Of a stretch of DNA of 64,000 bases, positions 54,425 through 63,120 are shown piece after piece. The DNA comes from Streptomyces sp. SJL17-4. Its GTDB lineage: Bacteria > Actinomycetota > Actinomycetes > Streptomycetales > Streptomycetaceae. The stretch covers positions 124,001 to 188,000 of the forward strand of contig NZ_CP104578.1 of assembly GCF_036826855.1 (NCBI RefSeq), in the 5' to 3' direction. Both the position numbers and the translations under genes were made by a program. How positions within the stretch are numbered: position 1 is the first letter of the stretch; each line of letters starts with the position of its first letter. Under the pieces are notes generated by a model. The model was not told where the DNA came from and did no database searches. It worked only from the letters and a program-made list of their open reading frames with translations.

Positions 54425-54598
54425 ATCGCCGAATCCTGCCACCGCTCGAAATACCTCCCTTTCACCCGACGGCAGGAGCGGGGGACCCACGAATACGCCG
54501 GCCCGGATTCCGGAACGGCTCGGGGTGAAGCCGCGTGCGCGCGGCCGGACATCTCCAGTCCGAACCCGACAGCTCACCCCGAAGGCGCCGGAGAGGAA
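54425..54598 (+). ncRNA. Cyclic di-AMP riboswitch (ydaO/yuaA type)
   Basis: The leader contains the conserved blocks of the c-di-AMP riboswitch in order: GGCAGGAGCGGGGGACCCA (54471-54489), CGGGGTGAAGCCGCG (54521-54535), and CCGAACCCGACAGCTCACC (54560-54578) followed by AGGCG. CCTGCC at 54434-54439 can pair with GGCAGG at 54471-54476. In Streptomyces this element typically sits before LysM, Rpf and other cell-wall hydrolase genes, and it turns expression down when c-di-AMP is high. The LysM/transglycosylase gene starts 8 bases after. End points are approximate. Confidence 0.9.
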
Positions 54599-54605
54599 TC
54601 TCGTC

Positions 54606-55481
54606 ATGCCTGCTCACGGTAAGCACCGCCGCCCCCGCCGCCGCCCCGTCTCCCGTGGACTCGCGCTGGTCGGCACGGGCGGAGCCGCCCTCACCCTCCC
54701 GCTGATCGCCCCGGCCGTGGCCGGCGCCGCGCCTGTTTCCGGAGCCCCGGAAATCGCCGCCAAGAACATCACCGCCCCCGCGGCCCCGGTCGCCGCGAAG
54801 GCCGCCGCCAAGGCACCCGCCGCCCCGGCCGCCGCACGCACCTACACGGTCGTCAGTGGTGACTCGCTTTCCCTGATCGCCCAGAAGAAGGGAATTCAGG
54901 GCGGCTGGAAGGGCCTTTACCGCGCCAACCGGAGCGCCGTGGGTGACAACCCGTCACTTATTCATCCGGGTCTTGAACTGACGCTTCGTCGGGATTCCGT
55001 GAAGGCCGCCCCCACGCAGGCGAAGAAGACCGCCACGGCCGAACGGGCGAACCGCTCCGAGCGCCGGAGCGCCACCCCGGCCACCGGCACCGGCGCCTCG
55101 GCCGCCGCTCCCGCCGCCGCCGCTCCGGTCCAGGCCGCGCCCGCCGCCGCCACCCAGTACGCGAACAACCTCGACGGCTGGATCCGCGAGTCGCTGGACA
55201 TCATGGCCCAGCGCGGCATCCCCGGCTCGTACGAGGGGATCCACCGCAACATCATGCGGGAGTCCTCCGGCAACCCCCAGGCCATCAACCTCTGGGACTC
55301 CAACGCCGTGGCCGGCACCCCCTCCAAGGGCCTGCTCCAGGTCATCGAGCCGACCTTCCTCGCCTATCACGTGCCCGGCACGTCGATGGACCTGTTCGAC
55401 CCGGTCGCCAACATCACGGCCGCCTGCAACTACGCGGCCGACCGCTACGGCTCCATCGACAACGTCAACGGCGCCTACTGA
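54606..55481 (+). CDS. Secreted LysM / lytic transglycosylase protein
   Basis: A 291-residue cell-wall protein. A signal peptide (Arg-rich start, cleaved near 'AVAGAAP') is followed by an Ala/Pro-rich stretch, a LysM domain ('YTVVSGDSLSLIAQKKGIQGGWKGLYRANR', residues 80-125) and, after an Ala-rich linker, a lytic transglycosylase-like domain (190-291) with catalytic Glu in 'NIMRESSGNPQAINLWDSNA' and 'GTPSKGLLQVIEPTF'. It cleaves peptidoglycan, as in resuscitation or germination factors. ATG 54606 follows GAGAGGA. Controlled by the c-di-AMP riboswitch at 54425-54598. Its end overlaps the convergent fusion gene by 7 bases. Confidence 0.9.
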   Translation: MPAHGKHRRPRRRPVSRGLALVGTGGAALTLPLIAPAVAGAAPVSGAPEIAAKNITAPAAPVAAKAAAKAPAAPAAARTYTVVSGDSLSLIAQKKGIQGGWKGLYRANRSAVGDNPSLIHPGLELTLRRDSVKAAPTQAKKTATAERANRSERRSATPATGTGASAAAPAAAAPVQAAPAAATQYANNLDGWIRESLDIMAQRGIPGSYEGIHRNIMRESSGNPQAINLWDSNAVAGTPSKGLLQVIEPTFLAYHVPGTSMDLFDPVANITAACNYAADRYGSIDNVNGAY

Positions 55482-56764
55482 TCCCGGAAGTGCCCGGTGA
55501 ACCAGGAGGTGGCGAGCTCCGCCACCTCCTCCAGGGCGCCCGGCTCCTCGAAGAGGTGCGTGGCGCCCTCCACGACCTCCAGCCGGCTCTCGCAGCGCAG
55601 CAGCGCCTCGGCCCGCCGGTTGAGGTCCAGGACCAGCGCGTCCCTGCCCCCGACCACGAGGAGCGTCGGGGCCTTGACCCGCGCCAGGTGGTCGGCCGCG
55701 AGGTCCGGCCGGCCACCGCGTGAGACGACGGCGGCCACGGCGGACTCCAGGTCGCCCGCAGCCCACAGCGCGGCGGCCGCTCCCGTACTGGCCCCGAAGT
55801 AGCCCAGCGGGAGGCCTTCGCTCTCCGGACGCTCGGCGAGCCACTCCGTGGCGCGGGCGAGCCTGTCGGCGAGCAGCGGGGTGTCGAAGACCTGCGCCCG
55901 GTCGACCGCCTCGGCCTCGGTGAGCAGGTCGAACAGGAGCGTTCCGAGTCCCGCCCGGTTGAGCGCGGCCGCGACCGCCCGATTGCGGGGGCTGTGCCGA
56001 CTGCTCCCGCTGCCGTGGGCGAACAGGACGATGCCGGTGGCGCCCTCGGGCACCGCGAGCCGTCCCGCGAGCATGACGCCGTCGGCGACGGGGATCCTGA
56101 TGTCCGTGTCCTGGACGACCGGGCCGTGCGCGGCGCGGATCCGGTCCAGGCAGGCGATGACCTCCGCGTCCGGGGTCTGGGTGAAGTCCCGGTAGAACTG
56201 TCCGATCGCGTAGAACAGGTCCGGCGCGTGCACGCTCACCGTTTCGTCGGCCTCGCCGCCGAGCCGGGCCGTCCATCCACGGGGCGCCACCGGCACCGCG
56301 AGGATGATCCGGGCGGCGCCCCGCGCCCGTACCACCCGGCAGGCCGCCAGGGCCGTGGCGCCCGTGGCGAGACCGTCGTCCACGACCAGGACGGTCCGGC
56401 CTTCCAGGGGAACGGAAGGCCTGCTGCCCCGATAGCGGCGGGCCCGCTGATCGAGCTCGGCGTGCTCGCGCTCCTCGACCGCGGCCAGATCACGCGCCCC
56501 CACCCCCGCCTCGTGGAGCACCCGCTCGTTCACCACCCGAACGCCGCCCTCGCCGAGCGCGCCCATCGCCAGCTCCGGCTGCTGGGGCACCCCCAGCTTC
56601 CGTACGAGGCAGATGTCGAGCGGGGCGTCGAGGGCGTCGGCCACCTCGGCCGCCACCGGCACCCCGCCGCGCGGCAGACCGAGCACCACGACGTCATGGC
56701 CCTTGAGGTGGTCGAGCCGTGCGGCCAGCTGCCGACCGGCATCGGTGCGATCACTGAAGAACAT
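55475..56764 (-). CDS. Phosphoribosyltransferase fused to an alpha/beta hydrolase
   Basis: A 429-residue two-domain protein. The N-terminal half (1-215) is a type I phosphoribosyltransferase: 'LPRGGVPVAAEVADAL' and the PRPP loop 'VLVVDDGLATGATA' (123-136). The C-terminal half (220-429) is a dienelactone hydrolase-like alpha/beta hydrolase with 'IVLFAHGSGSSRHSPRNR', nucleophile elbow region 'LGYFGASTGAAAALWAA' and late 'VVGGRDALVLDLN'. Such fusions are found in actinobacteria and may work on a nucleotide or a ribosylated small molecule; the reaction is not known. ATG 56764 follows GAAGGA by 10 bases. Confidence 0.87.
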   Translation of the reverse strand: MFFSDRTDAGRQLAARLDHLKGHDVVVLGLPRGGVPVAAEVADALDAPLDICLVRKLGVPQQPELAMGALGEGGVRVVNERVLHEAGVGARDLAAVEEREHAELDQRARRYRGSRPSVPLEGRTVLVVDDGLATGATALAACRVVRARGAARIILAVPVAPRGWTARLGGEADETVSVHAPDLFYAIGQFYRDFTQTPDAEVIACLDRIRAAHGPVVQDTDIRIPVADGVMLAGRLAVPEGATGIVLFAHGSGSSRHSPRNRAVAAALNRAGLGTLLFDLLTEAEAVDRAQVFDTPLLADRLARATEWLAERPESEGLPLGYFGASTGAAAALWAAGDLESAVAAVVSRGGRPDLAADHLARVKAPTLLVVGGRDALVLDLNRRAEALLRCESRLEVVEGATHLFEEPGALEEVAELATSWFTGHFRDQ

Positions 56765-56885
56765 GGCCCGCCGTCCTTCCGCCTGCCTGCACGGCTCCGG
56801 GCTCGGGGAGGAGCGCTGTGCTCCGTCCCCCGCCCGTCCCTCCAGGGTAAGACGCCCCTTCCCCGGCGGGCGGGCGAGCCGACGG

Positions 56886-57146
56886 TCAGCGGGACTGGAG
56901 GGCGTCGAGCGCCACGGCCTGGGCTGTCGCGGGGCACCGGTCGAGCCGGGTGCCGGACGCTCCGTGCACGTCGTGGGTCGCACCGAGGTCGATCACCTGG
57001 CGGGCCTTGAAGCTGAAGAGGACCTGAGGGCCCTCCGAGGTGACCCTCGTCCTGAACGTGAGCCTCACCCTGCACCTGACCGTGAGGGTTCGCCCTTCCG
57101 CTCCTCCGGCCGGAGTGTCACCCGGGGCCGAAGTCCCCGGTGACAC
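56886..57146 (-). pseudogene. Remnant of a LURP-one-type protein
   Basis: The 86-residue frame has codon use like a real gene in its middle. Its segment 'FSFKARQVIDLGATHDVHGASG' fits the LURP-one/tubby-like proteins of Streptomyces, where the chain should continue with about 60 more residues ('...FRKDFGASLLRSTW'), which are absent here. The first 20 residues look unrelated, and the ATG at 57146 lies in the arm of a terminator hairpin without a ribosome binding site. I read it as a decayed gene fragment; a short working gene is less likely. The rest of the 396-base gap (56765-57160) holds nothing else that I can identify. Confidence 0.45.
57115..57146 (-). terminator. Hairpin downstream of the alpha/beta hydrolase
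   Basis: GTGTCACC(C)GGGG and CCCCGGTGACAC form a 12-pair stem with one bulge, 14 bases beyond the stop codon of the minus-strand hydrolase gene. Confidence 0.65.
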
Positions 57147-57160
57147 CGCGAACGGTCCCG

Positions 57161-57925
57161 TCAGGCGGCGAGGAAGGCCTCGATGGCCTCCGCGAGGGCC
57201 TGGGGGGTCTCCTCGGGCGCGTAGTGGCCGGCGTCCTTGAGGACCTCCAGGCGCGCGTTGGGGTACCAGCGCAACCAGGTCGCCTCCATCGCCTCGGCGC
57301 CGAGCGCCGGATCGTGGGCGCCGACGACGAGCAGCACGGGAGCCGGGTTGTCGCGGACGCGCTCGTGGAAGTCCGTACGCGACCAGGAGTCCAGATAGGC
57401 GCGGAAGGCCGTCGCCGAGGAGCGCCGGACGGAACGCTCGACAAGGGCGCTCAGCCAGGCGTCGTCGTACCGGCCGCCGGTGGTGTTGTCGATGATCGCG
57501 CGCCGGTTGGCCGCCTCCTCGGCGGCGCCGGCGAAGAGCTCCCAGGTCTCGCCGTCCATGGGGAAACCGGCCGCCGAGACGGGCGAGATGCCGATGATCG
57601 AACGGACGCGGTCGGGGGCGTCGAGGAGCATCAGCTGCGCCGCCTTGCCGCCCATCGAGTGGCCGACGACGGAGAAGGAGTCCCAGCCGAGATCGTCCGC
57701 GACCGCGAGCGCGTCGGCCGCGACCTCCTCCATCGTGTACGCGCCCGCGTGATCGAGCGCCTCACCGTAGCCGCGGCAGTCGACGAAGGCGTACGAGCCC
57801 GAGGCATCGTTCAGATGGGCCCGCAGCGGAGCGAAACTGGTGCGGTCGCCGAACCAGTTGTGCAGCAGGAGGGCCCGCCTCGGCCCCTCGCCCTGCACCT
57901 CGTACGGAAGAACTCGGCCGGTCAT
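57161..57925 (-). CDS. Alpha/beta hydrolase
   Basis: A 254-residue intracellular alpha/beta hydrolase: oxyanion segment 'ALLLHNWFGDRTSF', nucleophile elbow 'VVGHSMGGKAAQ', Asp in 'VVGAHDPALG' and His in 'DAGHYAPEE'. A cap domain lies in residues 125-185. It resembles haloperoxidase- or epoxide-hydrolase-type enzymes, but no halide-binding set is obvious. ATG 57925 after AGGGGG. Divergent from the SpoIIE-type gene. Substrate unknown. Confidence 0.88.
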   Translation of the reverse strand: MTGRVLPYEVQGEGPRRALLLHNWFGDRTSFAPLRAHLNDASGSYAFVDCRGYGEALDHAGAYTMEEVAADALAVADDLGWDSFSVVGHSMGGKAAQLMLLDAPDRVRSIIGISPVSAAGFPMDGETWELFAGAAEEAANRRAIIDNTTGGRYDDAWLSALVERSVRRSSATAFRAYLDSWSRTDFHERVRDNPAPVLLVVGAHDPALGAEAMEATWLRWYPNARLEVLKDAGHYAPEETPQALAEAIEAFLAA

Positions 57926-58050
57926 CCTGCCCCCTGGTCGTGAGTGGTGGTGTCGTGCGCCCTGCGGCGCCGGTCGACGACCGAGTGTGACGGCGCGGAC
58001 GCGTGCGGTCAACACCGTTTGCCCGGAGGCGGGGAAGGAACGGGTCCGGG

Positions 58051-60675
58051 ATGCGGTGCCGTCCCGGTGAGGCGCATCCTGACTGTGTGACCTCGCACGG
58101 CACGTCCGGCCCCGGCCTGGCGGGCGGTACCGGGCGTCCGTCCGGGAACGGAGCTGCCGACGGGCCTGCTTCCGGCGCCCTGACCTGGACGCTCGCGGAG
58201 GCGGCGCTGCGGGCGGTCGACGAGGTCGGAGGTTACGCGGGCGGGGTCTACCTGCGCTCCGGAGCGCCGGGGCTGCTGCGGATGGCGGCTCTGGTGGGGC
58301 TGCCGGGTCCCTTGTTCCGGCCGTGGTTTCGGATGCACACGAACCGGCCGTTCCCGGTCGCCGAGGTCCATCGCTCCGGACAGCCCGTCCACCTCCACGA
58401 CGTCGAGGAGGCGATGCGGCGATTTCCGCAGCTGGTGGCCAGCCTGCCGTTCCCCTTCGCCTCGCTGTACGCGCCGGTCGTCGCCGGTCGTGAACGGTTC
58501 GGGGTCCTCGTCGCGCTGCGGGCGCCGTCCCCCGGGGTCCCGGTGGACACCCGCGACCGCAACCGGATGACGCGGGGCGCACTCCACCTCGGCGAGACCC
58601 TGGCCGATCTGGCCCGTCAGGGGACGACCGTCGAATGGCCCGGCGACCCGGTCTGCGTACAGCTCTCCACCTCGGGTGCGCCGCCGGTCCGCTTCGGCGC
58701 CTTCGAGTGGGACCTCGACACCGGCATGGTCACGATGGACGCGGGCCTCCTGGCGATCCTCGGCACGGACGTGCCCTCGCCGTGCCCGATCGGGGCCCTC
58801 ACGTCGCTCCTGGATCCGGAGGACGGCTACGCGTTGTGGGCGGCGGCCCGCCAGGCGACGGGGCCGGACGGACGGCCGGTGGTGCGCCGGATCCGGCTGA
58901 AGGGCCCGGACGGAGGTCTGCACCTGCTCGAGGTCTCCACGCGCGCGCGTCAGACCTCACCCCCCGCGGAGACGAACAGAGCCACGGGCCCGGGCGGGGA
59001 GGGACCACCACGGCTCGGCCTCGGCGGCGTCCACACCGGTCTGCGGCTCACCTGCACCCTCGTCGACCTCGGCACCGGTCTGATCGGCTCCGACGCCACG
59101 GACCGGCTCCCCCGGGCGATCCTGGCGATCGACCGCCTCGGACGCGTCACGTACGTCAACGAGCTCACCGAGCGGCTGCTCGGCCGCCCCCGCGCGGCCT
59201 TGGCGGGAAGGCCACTGTGGGAGGCACTGCCCTGGTTCGGTCTCCCGTTCCACGAGGAGCAGCTCCGCGCCGCGATGATCTCCGGTGAACCCGTGCGTTT
59301 CCTGGCCCGTCCGGAACGGAGTCAGTGGCTTTCGGTCTCCCTCCATCCCGGGCGGGACGGCGTCACCATGGTCCTGTTGCCGGAGAACGATCCGGGCCGG
59401 CCCACCCGGGAACCCGAGAGCGGCGGGCGGACGGACGACAGCCTGTTCCTTCCCGATGACCGGGTCTCGGCCCTGTACCGGCCGGTGGCCCTGGCGATCG
59501 CGCTGTCCGAGGCGGTGACGGCCCGCCAGGTGTCGGCGGTCGTGACGGAGGAGCTTCTTCCGGCGTTCGGCGGGCGTCAGCTGGCCATCTACCTGCTGAG
59601 CGACCGTCGGCTGTATCTGGCGTGGGAGACGGGCTTCCCGCCGGGCTTCCTCGAACCCTTCGACGGCGTGGCCCTGGACGCACGGGTGCCCGGCGTGGAG
59701 ACGCTCACGACGGGCAGGCCGTTGTTCTTCGAGTCGATGGAGCAACTGGGCCGCAGCTATCCGGATCTGCCGCTGGACGCGCACTCGGGGGCGCGGGCGT
59801 TTCTCCCTCTGATCGCCTCCGGCCGGCCGGTCGGCTCCTGCATCCTCGGCTTCGACCGGCCGCGCGGGTTCAGTTCGGAGGAGCGGACCGTCCTCACTGC
59901 GCTCGCGGGCCTCATCGCGCAGGCCCTGGAGCGGGCCCAGCGGTACGACACGGAGTCGGCGGTCGCGCGGGGCCTCCAGGACGCGCTGCTCCCGCACCGG
60001 CTGCCCGTCCGGGAGGGCGTGGAGACGGTGGCCCGCTATCTGCCGGGCACGCAGGGCATGGACGTCGGCGGGGACTGGTACGACGTCATCGAGACGGGCC
60101 GGGGACGCCTCGCGCTCGTGATCGGCGACGTCCAGGGGCACGGGGTGGCCGCCGCGGCCACGATGGGGCAGCTGCGGAGCGCCGTGCGGGCCTTCGCGTT
60201 GGCCGGTCATCGGCCGCAGGACGTGATGCGGGGCACCAACCGGCTGCTCATCGACCTGGATCCCGGTCAGTTCGCGAGCTGTTGCTACGTACTCCTCGAT
60301 CCGGCGTCGGGCGAGCTGCGGGCGGTTCGGGCGGGGCATCTGCCGCCGCTGCTGCTGCTCCCCGACGGGACGACGGAGCGGGTCGAGCTGGCGGGCGGGC
60401 TGGTGCTGGGGATCGACGTCCGCGCCTCGTATCCGGTGACGCGGCTGCGGCTGGACCCCGGTGCGGTGCTCGCGCTGTTCACCGACGGGCTCGTGGAGAA
60501 GCCCGGCCAGGACATCGACGACGGGATCGAACTGCTGCGCCGGACGCTCGCGGCGACCGGTTCGATGCCGCTCGCGGAAGCGGCCGACCGGGTGATCCGG
60601 GACGCCCGGCAGGTCACCTCGCGCCCGGACGACATCGCCCTGCTGCTCGCGGCACGCCGGCCCGAACACGACTGA
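58051..60675 (+). CDS. GAF/PAS-containing SpoIIE-type protein phosphatase
   Basis: An 874-residue multi-sensor phosphatase. The order is GAF-like domain (30-180), PAS-like (200-290), PAS ('PRAILAIDRLGRVTYVNELTERLLG', about 350-420), GAF (475-625) and a PP2C-SpoIIE domain (640-870) with the metal-binding 'GMDVGGDWYDV' and 'VIGDVQGHGVAAAATMGQLR' and the late 'FTDGLVEKPGQD'. Such proteins dephosphorylate anti-anti-sigma factors in partner-switching systems that control sigma-B-like factors. No anti-sigma gene is near, so the partners are elsewhere. ATG 58051 has GGAAGGAA upstream; GTG 58087 would be a leaderless alternative. Confidence 0.9.
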   Translation: MRCRPGEAHPDCVTSHGTSGPGLAGGTGRPSGNGAADGPASGALTWTLAEAALRAVDEVGGYAGGVYLRSGAPGLLRMAALVGLPGPLFRPWFRMHTNRPFPVAEVHRSGQPVHLHDVEEAMRRFPQLVASLPFPFASLYAPVVAGRERFGVLVALRAPSPGVPVDTRDRNRMTRGALHLGETLADLARQGTTVEWPGDPVCVQLSTSGAPPVRFGAFEWDLDTGMVTMDAGLLAILGTDVPSPCPIGALTSLLDPEDGYALWAAARQATGPDGRPVVRRIRLKGPDGGLHLLEVSTRARQTSPPAETNRATGPGGEGPPRLGLGGVHTGLRLTCTLVDLGTGLIGSDATDRLPRAILAIDRLGRVTYVNELTERLLGRPRAALAGRPLWEALPWFGLPFHEEQLRAAMISGEPVRFLARPERSQWLSVSLHPGRDGVTMVLLPENDPGRPTREPESGGRTDDSLFLPDDRVSALYRPVALAIALSEAVTARQVSAVVTEELLPAFGGRQLAIYLLSDRRLYLAWETGFPPGFLEPFDGVALDARVPGVETLTTGRPLFFESMEQLGRSYPDLPLDAHSGARAFLPLIASGRPVGSCILGFDRPRGFSSEERTVLTALAGLIAQALERAQRYDTESAVARGLQDALLPHRLPVREGVETVARYLPGTQGMDVGGDWYDVIETGRGRLALVIGDVQGHGVAAAATMGQLRSAVRAFALAGHRPQDVMRGTNRLLIDLDPGQFASCCYVLLDPASGELRAVRAGHLPPLLLLPDGTTERVELAGGLVLGIDVRASYPVTRLRLDPGAVLALFTDGLVEKPGQDIDDGIELLRRTLAATGSMPLAEAADRVIRDARQVTSRPDDIALLLAARRPEHD

Positions 60676-60786
60676 GGATCACCCGGTCGGGCCCGTGGCG
60701 CTGGTCGGCCGCCGTGGGCGCGGGGAGGCTGGGGGTGCCGCGCCGATGAGGCCGGACGAGCCAGGGCGTCAGCCCGAGGAGGACAC

Positions 60787-61035
60787 GTGCAGCAGGACAA
60801 GCAGCCCGAGTACGGCCCCGTGGTCTTCCGTGACCGCACCGCCGGTTACGCCTTTCTGACCCGGTCCACGGCGACCAGCGACCGGACCATCGAGTGGGAC
60901 GACGGCAACACGTACCCCGTGATCGACGTGGAGATCTCCTCCGAGAGCCATCCCTTCTACACGGGCACCGCGCGGACGGTGGACTCCGAGGGCAGGATCG
61001 CCAAGTTCGAGCGTCGCTTCGGCGAGGAGAGCTGA
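60787..61035 (+). CDS. rpmE2: Ribosomal protein L31 type B (zinc-free)
   Basis: An 82-residue protein with the L31B signature '[56 protein letters not shown]' in pieces. It has no Cys-x-x-Cys, so it does not bind zinc. It replaces the zinc form of L31 on 50S subunits when zinc is scarce. GTG 60787 follows GAGGAGGAC. The gene is 111 bases after the phosphatase gene. The upstream gap is G+C-rich and lacks an A+T-rich Zur box such as TGAAAATGATTTTCA, unusual because this gene is normally Zur-repressed. Confidence 0.93.
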   Translation: MQQDKQPEYGPVVFRDRTAGYAFLTRSTATSDRTIEWDDGNTYPVIDVEISSESHPFYTGTARTVDSEGRIAKFERRFGEES

Positions 61036-61145
61036 GGTCCTTCCGTGAAACTGGCCAGAGGGTGGCCGGTTCGCCTTCCAGGATGAGGTCACGAGGACGG
61101 CGGAGCACACGCGCTCCGCCGATGACTTCCTGGAGGGGAAGACCT

Positions 61146-61985
61146 GTGATCGTGGTGACCGGAGCGACCGGAAACGTCGGACGACCGCTGGTGGAGCTGC
61201 TGGCCGCGGCCGGTGAGAAGGTGACGGCGGTGAGCCGTCGGCCGGCCGACGGGCTGCCCGCGGGGGTGACGCACCGGCGGGGGGATCTGGCGGATGTGGA
61301 CGGTCTGGCTGGGCTGTTCGAGGGTGCGGAGGCGGTGTACCTGCTCGTCGCCGGTCTCGGGGACGAGCTGGACGCACGCGAGATCGTCGCGGCGGCGGTG
61401 ACCGCCGGGGTGCGGCGGATCGTGTTCCAGTCGTCGCAACTGGTGGGAACGCGGACCGATTCGGTGTCGCACGACGTTCTGCGTACGTTCGAGACCGCGG
61501 TACGGGAGTCGGGAGTGGACTGGACCGTGCTGCGGCCGGGTGGTTTCGCCTCCAACGCGTTCCTCTGGGCCGAGGAGGTCCGTTCCGCGCGTACGGTGGC
61601 GGCTCCGTTCGCCGATGTGGCGCTGCCGGTGGTGGATCCGATGGACATCGCCGGCGTCGCGGTGGAGGTGCTGCGCGACCCGGCGCCGCACTCGGGTCGG
61701 ACGTACGTCCTGACCGGTCCTGTCGCGGTGTCACCGCGGGAGCAGGTGCGGGCCCTGGCCGGAGTGGTGGGGGCGCCGGTCGCGTTCGTGGCGCTGAGCG
61801 CGAGCGAGGCCCGGTCCCGGCTGGTGCGCTTCCTGCCGGAGGACGCGGTCGACGGGATGCTGTCGGTGATGGGCGAGCCCAGCGCGGAGGAGCAGCGGGT
61901 GAGCCCCGATGTGGAGCGTGTGCTCGGCCGGGCGCCGCGACCGTTCGCGGCGTGGGCGGAACGGAACGCGCCCGCCTTCACCTGA
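61146..61985 (+). CDS. NmrA-type NAD(P)-binding protein
   Basis: A 279-residue atypical short-chain dehydrogenase of the NmrA/SDR_a5 group. The nucleotide-binding motif is 'VVTGATGNVGRPLVELL', and the substrate loop has 'VFQSSQLVG' and 'TVLRPGGFASN'. The usual YxxxK pair is not evident, so it could be a redox sensor or a quinone-reductase-like enzyme. GTG 61146 has GGAGGGGAAG upstream. It stands 110 bases after the L31B gene and ends at a stem-loop. Function not specified. Confidence 0.85.
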   Translation: MIVVTGATGNVGRPLVELLAAAGEKVTAVSRRPADGLPAGVTHRRGDLADVDGLAGLFEGAEAVYLLVAGLGDELDAREIVAAAVTAGVRRIVFQSSQLVGTRTDSVSHDVLRTFETAVRESGVDWTVLRPGGFASNAFLWAEEVRSARTVAAPFADVALPVVDPMDIAGVAVEVLRDPAPHSGRTYVLTGPVAVSPREQVRALAGVVGAPVAFVALSASEARSRLVRFLPEDAVDGMLSVMGEPSAEEQRVSPDVERVLGRAPRPFAAWAERNAPAFT

Positions 61986-62040
61986 GGGGTGGCACGGGGC
62001 GCGGCTCATCTACGAGTCGGGTGCCGGGTGCGGCTCATGT

Positions 62041-62060
62041 GCGGCTGCTCGTGCAGCCGC
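62041..62060 (+). terminator. Terminator of the NmrA gene
   Basis: GCGGCTGC and GCAGCCGC form a perfect 8-base stem with a 4-base loop, 55 bases behind the stop codon. The rest of the gap to 62137 contains no gene that I can see. Confidence 0.55.
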
Positions 62061-62137
62061 GCCCGAGCAAGGCCTCGGCGAGGGCGGGGACGCGCGTCGC
62101 GCGGACGGCGTCCCCCGCCCCGGCCGGGTGGGGCGAG

Positions 62138-62158
62138 CGAGGGCGCTCGGCGCCCTCG
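62138..62158 (-). terminator. Terminator of the cyclophilin gene
   Basis: CGAGGGCGC and GCGCCCTCG pair perfectly around a 3-base loop, 20 bases beyond the stop codon of the minus-strand gene. Confidence 0.65.
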
Positions 62159-62177
62159 GCTCAGCTCGGAAAGGCGA

Positions 62178-62675
62178 TCAGGCCTTCACGATGCCGGACT
62201 CGGAGACCTTGATGGTCGCGGAGGTGGCGCCGGAACGGGAGCCGAGGCCCTCGATCTTCTTGACCAGCTCCTGGCCCTCGACGACCTCGCCGAAGACGAC
62301 GTGCTTGCCGTCGAGCCAGTCGGTGACGACCGTGGTGATGAAGAACTGCGAGCCGTTGCTGTTCGGGCCGGCGTTGGCCATCGAGAGCAGGAACGGGCGG
62401 TCGTGCTTCAGCTTGAAGTTCTCGTCGGCGAACTTCTCGCCGTAGATGCTCTTGCCGCCGGTGCCGTTGCCACGGGTGAAGTCGCCGCCCTGCAGCATGA
62501 ACTGCGGGATGACGCGGTGGAACGGGGAGCCGGCGTAACCGAAGCCGTGCTCGCCGGTGGCGAGCTCGCGGAAGTTCTGCGCGGTCTTCGGGACGTCCTG
62601 GTCGAACAGCTGGAACACGATCCGGCCCGCGGGCTGGTCGTTGATGGTGATGTCGAAGTAAACGTTGTCGCTCAT
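62178..62675 (-). CDS. Peptidyl-prolyl cis-trans isomerase (cyclophilin)
   Basis: A 165-residue single-domain cytoplasmic cyclophilin, speeding up proline isomerisation during protein folding. The active-site segments are '[28 protein letters not shown]' in parts, with the catalytic Arg, then '[16 protein letters not shown]' and '[15 protein letters not shown]'. ATG 62675. Full length. It is a stand-alone gene with a terminator hairpin behind it. Confidence 0.95.
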   Translation of the reverse strand: MSDNVYFDITINDQPAGRIVFQLFDQDVPKTAQNFRELATGEHGFGYAGSPFHRVIPQFMLQGGDFTRGNGTGGKSIYGEKFADENFKLKHDRPFLLSMANAGPNSNGSQFFITTVVTDWLDGKHVVFGEVVEGQELVKKIEGLGSRSGATSATIKVSESGIVKA

Positions 62676-62798
62676 GAGGACATCCTGTCATTAGTCACGC
62701 ACGGCGCGCGCACGGGCCGCCTCCTCCCGGGTCATGGCGTGCCGGTGCCCCGCGGCCCGCCGGGGGCGCGGGGCACCGGTCGCCTCGGGTGGCACGGG

Positions 62799-63011
62799 TC
62801 AGAGCAGCCCGCCCGCGCCGGGGGCGGGAAGGGTGCTCTGGGCGCCCTGGACGGTGTCGAGGACGGTGTCGACGCCCTGGTCCTCCTGGAGGAGGCCGGT
62901 CGCACCGCCCAGGGGGTTCTCGGCGGCGTTGGCCTGCGGCGGAGGCGTGATCAGAGCGGTGACGACGCCTGCGGCGAGGGAGGCGATGGCGAGCATGCTG
63001 CGCTTCTTCAT
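62799..63011 (-). CDS. Small secreted protein
   Basis: A 70-residue protein: signal peptide ('MKKRSMLAIASLAAGVVTALI', cleaved after 'ANAAE' near residue 30), then a 40-residue Gly/Leu/Gln-rich mature part ('NPLGGATGLLQEDQGVDTVLDTVQG'). It has no cysteines and no chaplin motif. ATG 63011 lacks a clear ribosome binding site. It is divergent from the AMIN-like gene, and the double palindrome at 63121-63147 lies in the shared promoter region. Function unknown. Confidence 0.7.
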   Translation of the reverse strand: MKKRSMLAIASLAAGVVTALITPPPQANAAENPLGGATGLLQEDQGVDTVLDTVQGAQSTLPAPGAGGLL

Positions 63012-63120
63012 GCCCTGGTCAACTGCTGAGCGGCCGAGGAGTTACGGGGTGCGCCGGATCCGGACGCTCGGACGCCACCCGGCCACCGCACGCCCGGCCA
63101 TGGAGAGAGATGGCCATTTA

